From contig NZ_KB913035.1 of assembly GCF_000384255.1 (NCBI RefSeq), positions 1,215,362 through 1,279,361 of the forward strand: a DNA stretch of 64,000 bases, in the 5' to 3' direction. The stretch comes from Methylotenera mobilis 13 (lineage in GTDB: Bacteria > Pseudomonadota > Gammaproteobacteria > Burkholderiales > Methylophilaceae). Positions 1 through 8,971 of the stretch are shown piece by piece. The position numbers were made by a program, and so were the translations under genes. Under the pieces are notes generated by a model. That model ran no database searches. It was not told where the DNA came from and saw only the letters and a list, made by a program, of their open reading frames with translations. Within the stretch, counting starts at the first letter, position 1, and every line of letters begins with the position of its first letter.

Positions 1-14
1 AGCACCTTAATTAA

Positions 15-887
15 GTGGAAATCGTTTACGTATGTGGACGCCTGATATTTTCTCTGGCGTCCAATGTCTATCAGAAAAAACTCTCACATCATGGCTTGCA
101 TCCGTTTTACATCGTTGCGACCACCTATTGTGTCCTGAGCTTGTTAGCAGCACCTTTTCTAGGTGTGATTGAACTCAATCATTTAACCTACAACTTCTTG
201 GTAAATGTATCGCTAGCCTCATTGTTTGATGTGGCTGGTTGGATGTTTTTGGTGCTTTCGCTCTCTAAAACAGACCTTTCAGTGTTTGGGCCATTAAACG
301 CATACAAAGTTGCCGTCTCCATGTTGCTGGCGATGCTATTTCTTAATGAGATACCAAGTGTTCAGGGATTTTTAGGGGTGCTGATTATTATTGTCGGTAG
401 TTTCTTTTTGATGCCGCCAGTACGTACGCACCAAGCAAACAGGTTGATAAACTTGCTTTCAGACAAAGGTGTTCGAGCACGCTTTTTATCTATTATATTG
501 TTCTCAGTAGGAACGATTTTTCTTAAGAAATCAGTGGGTGATGGCGGCGCTCTAGCTACCATGATTTTTTGGTCATTAATCGGGCTTCCACTTATCCTAA
601 TTAGTAATTACTTTTTTCTTCCTCATAAAATTCAACAAGAAATAAAAGCGACTAAGCCCCATTTGTACAGTATCTTGCTAATTGGTCTTACGGTGTTTTT
701 CATGCAGTATCTGACGTTATTATTACTTGAACATATGCTGGTAGCTTATGCTTTGGCGCTTTTTCAATTGGGCATGGTGTTACAGGTGTTCATTGGCTAT
801 CGAGTATTCAATGAAAAAAATATTCTCAGAAAATTGCTGGCCAGTGTCGTGATGATGGTTGGAAGTTTCTTGGTATTGGTTGCTTAG
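15..887 (+). CDS. EamA/DMT-superfamily membrane transporter
   Basis: This is a hydrophobic 290-residue protein with about nine or ten predicted membrane segments in two repeats, the layout of EamA-type drug/metabolite transporters. It should sit in the inner membrane and export or import a small metabolite, but the substrate cannot be read from sequence. The start is a GTG directly after an in-frame TAA at 12-14, so the ORF cannot extend upstream. The region that would hold a ribosome binding site is at the window edge. It converges on the lytic transglycosylase gene. The last segments (GYRVFNE, then a hydrophobic C-terminus) match the second EamA repeat. Confidence 0.75.
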   Translation: MEIVYVCGRLIFSLASNVYQKKLSHHGLHPFYIVATTYCVLSLLAAPFLGVIELNHLTYNFLVNVSLASLFDVAGWMFLVLSLSKTDLSVFGPLNAYKVAVSMLLAMLFLNEIPSVQGFLGVLIIIVGSFFLMPPVRTHQANRLINLLSDKGVRARFLSIILFSVGTIFLKKSVGDGGALATMIFWSLIGLPLILISNYFFLPHKIQQEIKATKPHLYSILLIGLTVFFMQYLTLLLLEHMLVAYALALFQLGMVLQVFIGYRVFNEKNILRKLLASVVMMVGSFLVLVA

Positions 888-906
888 CGCTCCAACTATC
901 ATGCAT

Positions 907-992
907 TTAGCCTGTTTGCCTAAATAATCACTATCTGAATCAGTAGGTCTAACTCTATATTGTTTGCTTAGTCCATATGCAAAACAGGCTAA
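907..992. repeat. 11-bp inverted repeat between convergent genes
   Basis: TTAGCCTGTTT at 907-917 is the exact reverse complement of AAACAGGCTAA at 982-992. The arms are 64 bp apart and the second arm covers the stop codon of the minus-strand mltF-like gene. The transporter ends at 887, so the repeat fills the convergent intergenic space. It may act as a weak bidirectional terminator or be a remnant of a small element. No T-tract follows directly. Confidence 0.4.
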
Positions 993-2416
993 TTACGAGC
1001 AATCCTAAACTTATCCAACTCAGGGTTGTGGCTAGGCTGATGTTTTTCTAATATACGCTGATAACTACGTACTGACTCTACAAAAATAACGGGGGCACCG
1101 CCGCTGGCGTAGCCGTATTTGAGTGTGGTGTAGTACTCAGGGTTTTTCAATAGCACTAATGTTTTTTTCACATCCGCCCAACTATCTGGGTTTAATCCTA
1201 GTCTTTTTGCCAGTACCCGAGCGTCTTCAACGTGTGCATAGCCAATATTGTAAGAGGCGAGTGCCATGTAGGTCCTGTCTGGTTCTGGGATGCGTTCAGG
1301 GATAGTGTCGATTAGTTTAAGTAGGTACTTAGCACCCGCTGGTATGCTTTGCTTGGGGTCTAGTCGATCCGTCACACCCATCAGGTCTGCCGTGCCTTCT
1401 GTTAGCATCATCAGTCCTCGTACATTGGTTGGTGATGTGTTGTAGGTATCCCAATGTGACTCTCTATAACTCACTGCCGCGAGTAATCGCCAATCTATCC
1501 CTGTGATATCTTGAGCTTGTTTAAATAAATGAATATATTTAGGTAGTAGGCTATTGGTACGTTTTAGGAACGTGGTCACGTCTAGTGAATTAAGACGTTT
1601 GTTATGACCATAATAGCGATCAAGGAGATTGCGTAAGGTGCCATCTTTTTTGATTTTTGAAAAAAACGTATTTATCTTCGCAATGAGTTGTGGCTCAGAG
1701 TTTTTAGACATCGCCCATGCAATTTTATCAGCAGTTCCTATAGGCATGGCCACATCAAGGTTAGGGTGATAGTTTTGCATTAACGCAGCTAAATGGCTGT
1801 CAGCCACAGTGAAATCTAGCAAGCCATCTGCTACTTCCTCTAACAAAGACTCAGTGTTGGTACGTTTTGCACTATGCCATTTGAGTAAGCTATGCTTCTT
1901 CTGTAAAGCCGCTAGATGTTCCTCGTAACTTGTTCCTTCTGGCACGCTAATTTTCTTGTCGAAGATGTCGCTGATATCTTTTGGTTTTTTATTGACTTCA
2001 TTGTTGAAAATGAGTTGTTGTTGAGTTTCTTGATAGGGGGTTGAGAATATAACGAGGTGCTTACGCAGGTGAGTGACACTTAGGTTGGCGGCGGCAATAT
2101 GTGCCTTACCTTTCAGTAAGCTAGGAATAACATCACTGATACTGTTTACTAATAAAAAACGAACTTCATGATCAGGGAAGTAGGTTTTAACAAATAGCGA
2201 GGCTAGATCGTATTCAATCCCTGCTGGCTGGTTGTCGTTATTTAAATAATAGGTAGATGGGCCATTGTGGGTAACAAACACAATTTCCTTTTTATTGGGG
2301 TCGATAGCAGGGGCCTTGTCGACTTCATCTGCCGGTTTACAGCCAATAAAACAAATACAGAAAAGTGCGATAGAGATAGATCGCATCCACTGCTTATTTT
2401 TTAAAAAAGCTAACAA
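989..2416 (-). CDS. mltF: Membrane-bound lytic transglycosylase F-like lipoprotein
   Basis: This 475-residue protein starts with a lipoprotein signal ending in the lipobox FIGC (Cys about 26), so it should be lipid-anchored in the envelope. Residues about 42-270 form a periplasmic binding protein fold (SBP_bac_3), and residues about 300-440 form a lytic transglycosylase domain of the SLT type. The motif YRESHWD near residue 318 holds the predicted catalytic Glu, followed by GLMMLT. This two-domain order is that of MltF, which cleaves murein glycan strands and forms 1,6-anhydro-muramic ends. It lies 2 bp after rpiA on the same strand and is probably co-transcribed with it. It is somewhat shorter than the E. 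coli protein (about 518 residues). Confidence 0.85.
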   Translation of the reverse strand: MLAFLKNKQWMRSISIALFCICFIGCKPADEVDKAPAIDPNKKEIVFVTHNGPSTYYLNNDNQPAGIEYDLASLFVKTYFPDHEVRFLLVNSISDVIPSLLKGKAHIAAANLSVTHLRKHLVIFSTPYQETQQQLIFNNEVNKKPKDISDIFDKKISVPEGTSYEEHLAALQKKHSLLKWHSAKRTNTESLLEEVADGLLDFTVADSHLAALMQNYHPNLDVAMPIGTADKIAWAMSKNSEPQLIAKINTFFSKIKKDGTLRNLLDRYYGHNKRLNSLDVTTFLKRTNSLLPKYIHLFKQAQDITGIDWRLLAAVSYRESHWDTYNTSPTNVRGLMMLTEGTADLMGVTDRLDPKQSIPAGAKYLLKLIDTIPERIPEPDRTYMALASYNIGYAHVEDARVLAKRLGLNPDSWADVKKTLVLLKNPEYYTTLKYGYASGGAPVIFVESVRSYQRILEKHQPSHNPELDKFRIARN

Positions 2417-2418
2417 GC

Positions 2419-3090
2419 TTAGCGCTCGCTCACCACGCCATCTTGGGCGATTAATACAAGGTCAGTGAGTTGATGGAAAATTCCGTGTTCAACTACTCCT
2501 GGCGTGTTGTTGATTAATGCGTTTAATGTGCTGGCATTAATACTAGCATCAAATCTCATGTCAAGCACATAGCTACCATGAGAGGTAATCCAAAATCCAT
2601 CTTTTGCTGCATTTGGACGTAAATCACCTATTCCGCCTACTGCTTCTAAATTCTTTTTTGCCATTTGCCATGCAAAGGGAATGACTTCAATTGGGATGGT
2701 GAAATTTTGCCCAATATAGCTCACCAGTTTACTTGCATCTGCAACGGCAATAAATTGCGTAGCAGCTTTAGCTAATAATTTCTCTTTCACAAGATCACTA
2801 CCACGGCCTTTGAGCAAGGTGTTGTCAGGCGTGATTTCATCTGCACCGTCGACATATAGGTCAATGCTGCTGACATGCTCAATTGCAACGATCGGTAATT
2901 GTAATGACTGTGCTTTTTGCGCGCTAATGGTAGAGCTAGCGATGGTTGTAAACTTCAGGCCTTGTTCTTGCTGTAATCTTGCAAGCTCTTCAATGAAAAA
3001 ATTTGCTGTTGAACCTGTACCTAGACCAACTAGCATGCCATCTTTGACGTATTTAGCAGCATGTAGCGCGACTAATTGTTTGTCATTCAT
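2419..3090 (-). CDS. rpiA: Ribose-5-phosphate isomerase A
   Basis: The 223-residue product interconverts ribose 5-phosphate and ribulose 5-phosphate in the non-oxidative pentose phosphate pathway. In a ribulose monophosphate methylotroph this also feeds regeneration of the formaldehyde acceptor. Family motifs are all present: GLGTGSTANFF near residue 21 (phosphate binding), VDGADEI near residue 81 and KGRGSDLVKEK near residue 94, which contain the catalytic acidic residues and Lys. The length matches RpiA (219 residues in E. coli). The downstream mltF-like gene follows after 2 bp. The efp terminator lies upstream at about 3160. Confidence 0.96.
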   Translation of the reverse strand: MNDKQLVALHAAKYVKDGMLVGLGTGSTANFFIEELARLQQEQGLKFTTIASSTISAQKAQSLQLPIVAIEHVSSIDLYVDGADEITPDNTLLKGRGSDLVKEKLLAKAATQFIAVADASKLVSYIGQNFTIPIEVIPFAWQMAKKNLEAVGGIGDLRPNAAKDGFWITSHGSYVLDMRFDASINASTLNALINNTPGVVEHGIFHQLTDLVLIAQDGVVSER

Positions 3091-3156
3091 TTTGCATCCC
3101 CATGACTTTTGTACTTATTATTTGACTATATTAACGCGATTTACTTTCCTTAGTCA

Positions 3157-3185
3157 TAAAAAAAGGGAGCTAGTTGCTCCCTTTT
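3157..3185 (-). terminator. Intrinsic terminator of efp
   Basis: AAAAGGGAGC (3161-3170), loop TAGTT, GCTCCCTTTT (3176-3185) forms a perfect 10-bp stem. Read on the minus strand the stem is followed by a run of seven T, as expected for a rho-independent terminator just after efp (stop at 3218). A weaker T-tract on the plus strand makes it potentially bidirectional. Confidence 0.85.
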
Positions 3186-3217
3186 AAAATTATTTTACTA
3201 TTTTTTAGATAGTTAAA

Positions 3218-3778
3218 TTATTTCATCACGCGGTTTTTGTATTCGCCTGTACGTGTGTCAATTTCAATTTTATCGCCTTGGCTGCAGAATAAAGGCACTG
3301 GTAATTCAAAGCCTGATGCAATTTTAGCTGGTTTCATTACCTTACCTGAAGTGTCGCCTTTAACTGCTGGCTCAGTGTAAGTGATTTCACGCACAACAGT
3401 TGTTGGTAACTCAACTGTAATTGCTTTACCGTCGTAAAAGCGTAAGTCAGCCGGCATGCCGTCTTCTAGGTATGGTAACGCATCTTCCATAAACTCTGCG
3501 TCTACATCGTATTGGTTGTATTCAGCATCCATGAATACGTAAGTTGGGTCAGCAAAGTAAGAGTAAGTCACTTCTTTTTTCTCAAGCACGATCACGTCAA
3601 ACTTATCACCTGCGCCGTAAATGCTTTCGCTAGGTGCTTCTGTTAATAAGTTTTTGAACTTCATTTTTACGACCGCAGTGCTACGGCCTGATTTGTTGTA
3701 TTCTGCTTTTACTACAACTAGTGGAACGTTATCCACCATAATCACGTTACCGGCGCGGAGTTCTTGTGCTGTTTTCAT
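3218..3778 (-). CDS. efp: Translation elongation factor P (Arg32 type)
   Basis: The 186-residue EF-P relieves ribosome stalling at polyproline stretches by entering the E site. The three beta-barrel domains are of normal length. The modified residue sits in SGRSTA, so it is Arg32 rather than the Lys34 used by the EpmA/EpmB route. That is the substrate form rhamnosylated by EarP, which is encoded directly upstream (4936-3815, 36 bp apart) on the same strand. The gene is the last of a likely operon and is closed by a strong terminator. Confidence 0.97.
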   Translation of the reverse strand: MKTAQELRAGNVIMVDNVPLVVVKAEYNKSGRSTAVVKMKFKNLLTEAPSESIYGAGDKFDVIVLEKKEVTYSYFADPTYVFMDAEYNQYDVDAEFMEDALPYLEDGMPADLRFYDGKAITVELPTTVVREITYTEPAVKGDTSGKVMKPAKIASGFELPVPLFCSQGDKIEIDTRTGEYKNRVMK

Positions 3779-3814
3779 AGGTTGCCTTAAATTCTAAATG
3801 CGTAAAATCGCGCA

Positions 3815-4936
3815 TTATACCTTATTTTCTTCGATATTTTTTATCATTTTTTCACTAAAAATCACTAACTTAGTAGCAAGGTCAGTTTGCTGCGAGTGTG
3901 TGTAGGATTGTTGTGCGACATATTGTTTGATTTTGTCCAAATGGATTAAATATGCTTGCCATGTTGTGCTTGATATTTCTTGAGATAGCCATGCGTCATG
4001 TAAAGCGAATATTGATTCTTTGCTTGTTGGTGGGCAGTCTGAATAATATAAGTTTAAGAACGCATGCAGTTTTTTAATATGTGTTTGTTCCGTTTGCAGG
4101 TAGGGTTGCCAAATAAATGGTTTTCCCGCCCAAATGGCGCGTATCCAACTATCTTCACCGCGCACAAAATTAAGGTCGCAGCTGCTGAGTAGTTTGTCGT
4201 AATCATCTTGGCTTAAGAATGGGATGACGTGTAGGGTCAGGTTTTTATATGTAAGTTGATCGCCAGGGTGTAATGATTCTCGCTCAAAAAACTTGGCTAC
4301 ACTAGATAAAGTATTGCTGTTAGGTACATAACAGCTTACTTGTTGGTTTGAGTTTACTATGGCTGTTAACAGTGAGGCAATAGGTGCGTGCGGATAACAA
4401 AATAACGATACTTTTAAGTGGTCATGGGCGGGTAATGTTGAGCTTTTCAGAAGGTGTTGTTGCTTAGCATTAACAATATCATGTTCTCGCAATAGTCCGC
4501 CAGTCTTGGAGGTGAAGCCAGGAAAGAAGAAGTGGCGTGTTAATTGACCTCGTTTTGAGTTTTTTGCATGAAAATCATCGACCCAAGTTTCGGCTGATAA
4601 GTATTCTAAATTAATCCAGATGGTATCAGGATGCATTAATGCTAAATATGGCGGTGGTAATTCGCAGGCAAAGCTTTCAATCACAACCTGTGCGGCATTG
4701 GCAAATTTGGTGTCTGTATGCCATGCAATAATGGTGATGTTTTGAATCGTTTGCTGCGCTAGTGATGTGTCTAGCGTTGGAATCAGGTGTTTAGCAACAT
4801 GGAGATCATCAATGAATAAACGGATTGTTAATTGGTGCTCGTTCTGTAATTGCTTAGCAAGACGCCAACAAACGCCAATATCGCCGAAGTTGTCGACTAT
4901 TTTGCAGAAGATATCCCAATGTTTGTTGGTTGCCAT
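3815..4936 (-). CDS. earP: EF-P arginine 32 rhamnosyltransferase
   Basis: This 373-residue GT-B glycosyltransferase transfers rhamnose from dTDP-rhamnose to Arg32 of EF-P. The N-terminal motif VDNFGDIGVCWRLAKQL (residues about 14-30) carries the two conserved Asp residues (here 15 and 19), and the C-terminal FVRGEDSW segment near residue 258 carries the conserved Glu/Asp region of the nucleotide-sugar site. The neighbouring efp has the matching Arg32, which supports the function independently. It follows the DUF3147 gene by 6 bp, so translation is probably coupled within the operon. Confidence 0.93.
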   Translation of the reverse strand: MATNKHWDIFCKIVDNFGDIGVCWRLAKQLQNEHQLTIRLFIDDLHVAKHLIPTLDTSLAQQTIQNITIIAWHTDTKFANAAQVVIESFACELPPPYLALMHPDTIWINLEYLSAETWVDDFHAKNSKRGQLTRHFFFPGFTSKTGGLLREHDIVNAKQQHLLKSSTLPAHDHLKVSLFCYPHAPIASLLTAIVNSNQQVSCYVPNSNTLSSVAKFFERESLHPGDQLTYKNLTLHVIPFLSQDDYDKLLSSCDLNFVRGEDSWIRAIWAGKPFIWQPYLQTEQTHIKKLHAFLNLYYSDCPPTSKESIFALHDAWLSQEISSTTWQAYLIHLDKIKQYVAQQSYTHSQQTDLATKLVIFSEKMIKNIEENKV

Positions 4937-4942
4937 TTGAAT

Positions 4943-5293
4943 CTACAGCAAATGAATATTAAAAACTTTAAGCAATTGGGCGTACCCATAAAACAGCACT
5001 ACAGTCAGTAAAATGCAGGCTGTTAATGTAGGCCAGAATCCAAATTTTGGTAAGAGTAGTGCAAAGACTGGGAACATGGGTAATGTTGGTATCACATACC
5101 AAAACGTATAGTAAGCGTGGTTAGCGATTTTAGCTGTGGGTTGGTGTTCAGCGTATAACCAAATTAAACTGATAATTGTGATAATAGGTAGTGCAGCTAC
5201 TAAGCCGCCAACTTTATCGCTGACTTTAGCGATTTCGGAAATAAGGACGATAGCTAAAGCAGTTAGCAGATATTTGATAATCAGATAGGTCAT
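4943..5293 (-). CDS. DUF3147 small inner-membrane protein
   Basis: A 116-residue, very hydrophobic protein with about four transmembrane helices and almost no soluble part. The N-terminal segment with EIAKVSDKVGGLVAALP resembles DUF3147 members; no biochemical role is known. Its ATG overlaps the greB stop codon in an ATGA arrangement (5290-5293), so it is translationally coupled to greB. It precedes earP by 6 bp, which puts it inside the same probable operon as earP-efp. Confidence 0.75.
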   Translation of the reverse strand: MTYLIIKYLLTALAIVLISEIAKVSDKVGGLVAALPIITIISLIWLYAEHQPTAKIANHAYYTFWYVIPTLPMFPVFALLLPKFGFWPTLTACILLTVVLFYGYAQLLKVFNIHLL

Positions 5294-5784
5294 GGTTTTA
5301 GATATTGAATCTCGATGATTTCAAATGTTTCTTCACCTTTAGGTGTCGCCGCACGGACCGTATCACTTATGGATTTGCCTAATATAGATTTTGCTAGTGG
5401 TGAAATCCAGCTAATATAGCCTTTGCTGGGCTCTAACTCGTCTTTGCCTACGATACGGTAAGTATGCTCAGTATCGTCATCTAAACTATATAAAGTGACC
5501 CATGCGCCAAAATATACTTTTTCTAGGTGCTGTTGTTGGCTTGCGTCCACAATTTCTGCTAAATCCATACGCCGCATAAGGTGGCGGCATCGGCTATCGA
5601 TTTGGCGCAGGCGACGCTTTCCGTAAATATAGTCGCCATTTTCGCTACGGTCACCATTGCTTGCAGCCCACGAAACAGTGCGGACGACTTCTGGGCGTTC
5701 AATTTTATAAAGTTGATGAAATTCTGCTTTAAGTGCGGCAAAGCCTTCAGGGGTAATGTAGTTTTTTTCGTCGGTAGCAGCCAT
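5290..5784 (-). CDS. greB: Transcription elongation factor GreB
   Basis: GreB enters the secondary channel of RNA polymerase and stimulates cleavage of backtracked RNA. The 164-residue protein has the N-terminal coiled-coil domain (about 1-80) and the C-terminal FKBP-like domain (about 90-160). The coiled-coil tip NGDRSENGDYIYGKRRLR keeps the acidic pair needed for Mg binding, and the YGKRRLRQID segment is typical of GreB rather than GreA. It lies 7 bp after the preceding small membrane protein gene and overlaps the DUF3147 start by 4 bp. Confidence 0.93.
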   Translation of the reverse strand: MAATDEKNYITPEGFAALKAEFHQLYKIERPEVVRTVSWAASNGDRSENGDYIYGKRRLRQIDSRCRHLMRRMDLAEIVDASQQQHLEKVYFGAWVTLYSLDDDTEHTYRIVGKDELEPSKGYISWISPLAKSILGKSISDTVRAATPKGEETFEIIEIQYLKP

Positions 5785-5791
5785 GAGGTAA

Positions 5792-6184
5792 TTATTGCTT
5801 AGCTTTAGTTTCGCCTAGCAATTTCACATCTTTGATGTAAAAGCTGGTTTCACCAAAACAAGTGGTAGGCACGCCTTTGTGTTCTTCGTAAATTAATCGA
5901 ACGCGATCACCAACAGTTGCGTTGATTTTTTTAGCGACATTTTCATCTCTGACGGTAAAAAAGAACTTTTCAGCTTGCGTGCCTGGCATGGATACTAAGA
6001 TGAGCTCACCTTCATAAGTTTTGCAAATCCAGCCTTTTTGCGAGAGTTTTTGTACATAGCCTGCACGCTCGCCAGAGGAGTATACCCAGCTCAATGAAGC
6101 CCATGTATAAAGTGCGGCCAAGCCAGCAGGTACTAGCAATAACAAGATGAAATAAGTAAGAATTTTTTGAAATCGATTGACCAT
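5792..6184 (-). CDS. Hypothetical single-pass membrane protein
   Basis: A 130-residue protein with one N-terminal membrane segment (about residues 9-31) and a predicted extracytoplasmic domain. A segment around residues 50-60 has KGWICKTYEGEL and a second Cys lies near residue 112, so a disulphide is possible. Homologues of this type are uncharacterised in betaproteobacteria. It is the first gene of the likely run to greB, DUF3147, earP and efp. The ATG at 6184 is clear but no strong Shine-Dalgarno sequence is visible. Confidence 0.65.
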   Translation of the reverse strand: MVNRFQKILTYFILLLLVPAGLAALYTWASLSWVYSSGERAGYVQKLSQKGWICKTYEGELILVSMPGTQAEKFFFTVRDENVAKKINATVGDRVRLIYEEHKGVPTTCFGETSFYIKDVKLLGETKAKQ

Positions 6185-6259
6185 GATTCTTTTCAGGCTT
6201 TCGTTTGTGAATGAAGCTATTTTATTTGCCTATTACAAATAATCCAATAGAATTGTGAA

Positions 6260-8971
6260 ATGACTTTAAAGCCTCTTATTCTTTGCCCATCAGCCCGCTT
6301 GGCACGCAGTATTCAAAACGACATTGCGAAGCAGCAGATTGAGGCACAGAAAAGCCAATGGCTTAGTCCAGAAGTACAGACTCTATCACAATGGTTAGAT
6401 CGTATCATTGAAGAGGGCTTGCTAACAGGTGAGATTGTAGCGCAATCATCTCCCTATGCTTTAAGTGTATTTAACGAGCAGTTGTTGTGGGAAGAGGTGA
6501 TTACACAGTCGCTGAAGAAAAATGCATTTGGCGAGTTGTTTGATGTTTCTGGTTTGGCAAAAGCGGCGATGGAGGCAAACCGTTATGTGGTTGCCTGGCA
6601 TTTGCATGTGTCGCGCGAACACCAGGCAGAGGAGTCGCGCCAATTTATGCTGTGGCAGCATGCTTTTCAGGTGCGTTGTGGCGAACTGAATGCATTGGAA
6701 AGTGTGCGTTATTTAGATTGGCAGTTATCGCATTTGGCTAATGTTAGTAGCGCGTTGCCATCTCGTATTGAGTTTGCAGGGTTTGATCAAACCGCACCAC
6801 AAGAAAAACGATTGCGCGATATTTTGATGCAGCGCGGTGTGGAGGTGGCTGACTATATCACGATAGCAAGTGAACCTGCGCAAACACACCATGTAGGCTT
6901 AGAGCATGGTGATGCAGAATGTAGAGCCGCAGTAGCATGGGCAGCGCAATATCTGAAAGAGCATCCTAAAGCGACGATTGCTATTGTCACACCCAGATTA
7001 AGCGAGATAAGAAACCAACTAGCCGATTTGCTGGATGATGTTTTTTACCCTGAAAGCGTGCGCCCTAGCTTGGCGGCTATGCCACGACGTTATAACTTTT
7101 CTTTAGGTACGCCGCTAGCTCAACAGCCTGTGATTCAGTCAGCACTGAATCTGTTAAGGTTAGTGACAGCGTATCAGTTAGCTTATGCTGATGTGTCTGC
7201 CATGCTGCTTTCCCCGTTTTGGTCTGCGAGCCAGCAAGAAGCAGATGCAAGAGCCTTGCTTGATGCAAAAGTGCGTGAAAAGCTACCTATGCAGTTTACT
7301 TTGGCGCATTTTATTGAGTTTCTACAAAGGCAGCATGACGATGGGCTGAACTTAGCGCAGCTATTGCATGATCTTAAATCAGTAATTGCAGCCATTCCCA
7401 ACAAAGTCGTGTATGCGTCACAGTGGGGGAGTTTGTTAGACGGCTTGCTTGACCATTTGCGTTGGCCAGGTGAACGCAATATTAGTAGCCTTGAGTATCA
7501 AGCGATGAACGCATGGCAAAAGGCATTACAGCAATTAGCGCAGTTGGATGTGCTGGGAAAGCGTATTTCAGCAAAACAAGCGGTGGCTTATTTGCAGCAA
7601 ATTTGTACTAATCAAGTATTTCAGCCAGAAACTGAGCAAGTACCCGTGATTCAGATATTGGGGATTATGGAAGGGCTGAGTCAGCCAGTCGATGCCATTT
7701 GGTGTATGCATATGAATGACCATGTTTGGCCGCCTCCGGCGCGTCCTAACCCATTGTTACCTGCTTTTATTCAGCGCTTGGCAGGGTTGCCGAATGCTGA
7801 TGACAGTGTTCAGGCAACGTTTGCGGCAACCATACATCAGCGCCTTTTGCATTCTGCTCGTGAGCTTATATTCTCAAGTAGTCGTACTGAAGGCGAGAGC
7901 CAGTTACGCGCATCACCATTGATGCAAAATATTCCAGTATTGAATAGTGAGCTACCGTTGGCCGAGACTTTAGCCGAACAGTTAAGCGCTAAAACACATG
8001 AAACCCTAGCATATGAAACTTTGGCTCACATCGATGACCATATGGCGCCGATTGTGAATGAAGGTGAGCACGTTTCTGGCGGCACAGGCTTGCTGAAAGC
8101 GCAGGCGGTTTGTCCTGCTTGGGCTTTTTACCAATATCGCTTAGGGGCGAAGGCACTCAAAGTGCCAACCAGTGGATTAGATAATATTACACGTGGTTCA
8201 TTGGTGCATGATGTGCTGGAGCGGTTTTGGCGTCAACGTCATTTTGCAGATTTACGCGATATGAGTGTGGATGACTTTACCAAAGCGTTAACGCAGGCGG
8301 TGACGCTTACTTTAGAGGCTTTTGTATCAGAAAATGATGTTGCATCACCAGCGATACTTGAGCTGGAGCATGAGCGGCTTTTTAAACTGGTTGGTGATTG
8401 GCTAAAGTTTGAAAAAGAGCGTGGTGTTGTATTTAAAATAGTGGGTTGTGAAGTCACTAAAGTCGTGCAAATTTGCGGGATTGAAGTGACTTTGAAAATC
8501 GACCGCATTCACCAGTTAGAGAGCGGTGGTTTAGAATTTATTGATTATAAAACTGGGCAAACACCCAAAACCAAGAACTGGGGTGAAGACCGCATTACAG
8601 AGCCACAGTTGCCGATTTATGCCAGCTTTTATCCAGATAACACGCATCCTGTTGCTGGCATCTATTTTGGCATGGTGAAAACTGCTGATCATGAATTTTC
8701 TGGCGTGGGTGAGGATAACTTCGAGACTGAGCAAGCCAAACGTAAACCAACTTTCACACAAAATTTTGTAGATTGGCCGCATTTGTTAAACCATTGGAAA
8801 ACGTCTATTGAAGAAATTGCACTCGAACTGAGATCTGGCGAGGCTGCTACACGTTTCAATGATGAGGCAGACTTGATGTACTGCGAAGTGACGACTTTAC
8901 TTAGGTTGCCTGAGCGACAATTACAATTTGAGCGGTTTCAGGGTAATGATACACAAGGTGTCATTGTATGA
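6260..8971 (+). CDS. AddB-like PD-(D/E)XK nuclease, probable DNA repair protein
   Basis: A 903-residue protein with a degenerate superfamily-1 helicase fold in the N-terminal two thirds and a RecB-type nuclease domain at the C-terminus. FIDYKTG at about 760-766 is the catalytic D-x-K motif. The gene overlaps the downstream AddA-like helicase by 4 bp (ATGA), so the two products are likely made in equal amounts and form a RecBCD/AddAB-like end-resection complex. AddB proteins usually bracket the nuclease with four Fe-S cysteines. Here I see VCPAWAF (Cys about 617) but only one Cys in the C-terminal patch (YCEV, about 874), so the cluster may be missing. The family resembles the TIGR03623 class. 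Confidence 0.82.
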   Translation: MTLKPLILCPSARLARSIQNDIAKQQIEAQKSQWLSPEVQTLSQWLDRIIEEGLLTGEIVAQSSPYALSVFNEQLLWEEVITQSLKKNAFGELFDVSGLAKAAMEANRYVVAWHLHVSREHQAEESRQFMLWQHAFQVRCGELNALESVRYLDWQLSHLANVSSALPSRIEFAGFDQTAPQEKRLRDILMQRGVEVADYITIASEPAQTHHVGLEHGDAECRAAVAWAAQYLKEHPKATIAIVTPRLSEIRNQLADLLDDVFYPESVRPSLAAMPRRYNFSLGTPLAQQPVIQSALNLLRLVTAYQLAYADVSAMLLSPFWSASQQEADARALLDAKVREKLPMQFTLAHFIEFLQRQHDDGLNLAQLLHDLKSVIAAIPNKVVYASQWGSLLDGLLDHLRWPGERNISSLEYQAMNAWQKALQQLAQLDVLGKRISAKQAVAYLQQICTNQVFQPETEQVPVIQILGIMEGLSQPVDAIWCMHMNDHVWPPPARPNPLLPAFIQRLAGLPNADDSVQATFAATIHQRLLHSARELIFSSSRTEGESQLRASPLMQNIPVLNSELPLAETLAEQLSAKTHETLAYETLAHIDDHMAPIVNEGEHVSGGTGLLKAQAVCPAWAFYQYRLGAKALKVPTSGLDNITRGSLVHDVLERFWRQRHFADLRDMSVDDFTKALTQAVTLTLEAFVSENDVASPAILELEHERLFKLVGDWLKFEKERGVVFKIVGCEVTKVVQICGIEVTLKIDRIHQLESGGLEFIDYKTGQTPKTKNWGEDRITEPQLPIYASFYPDNTHPVAGIYFGMVKTADHEFSGVGEDNFETEQAKRKPTFTQNFVDWPHLLNHWKTSIEEIALELRSGEAATRFNDEADLMYCEVTTLLRLPERQLQFERFQGNDTQGVIV

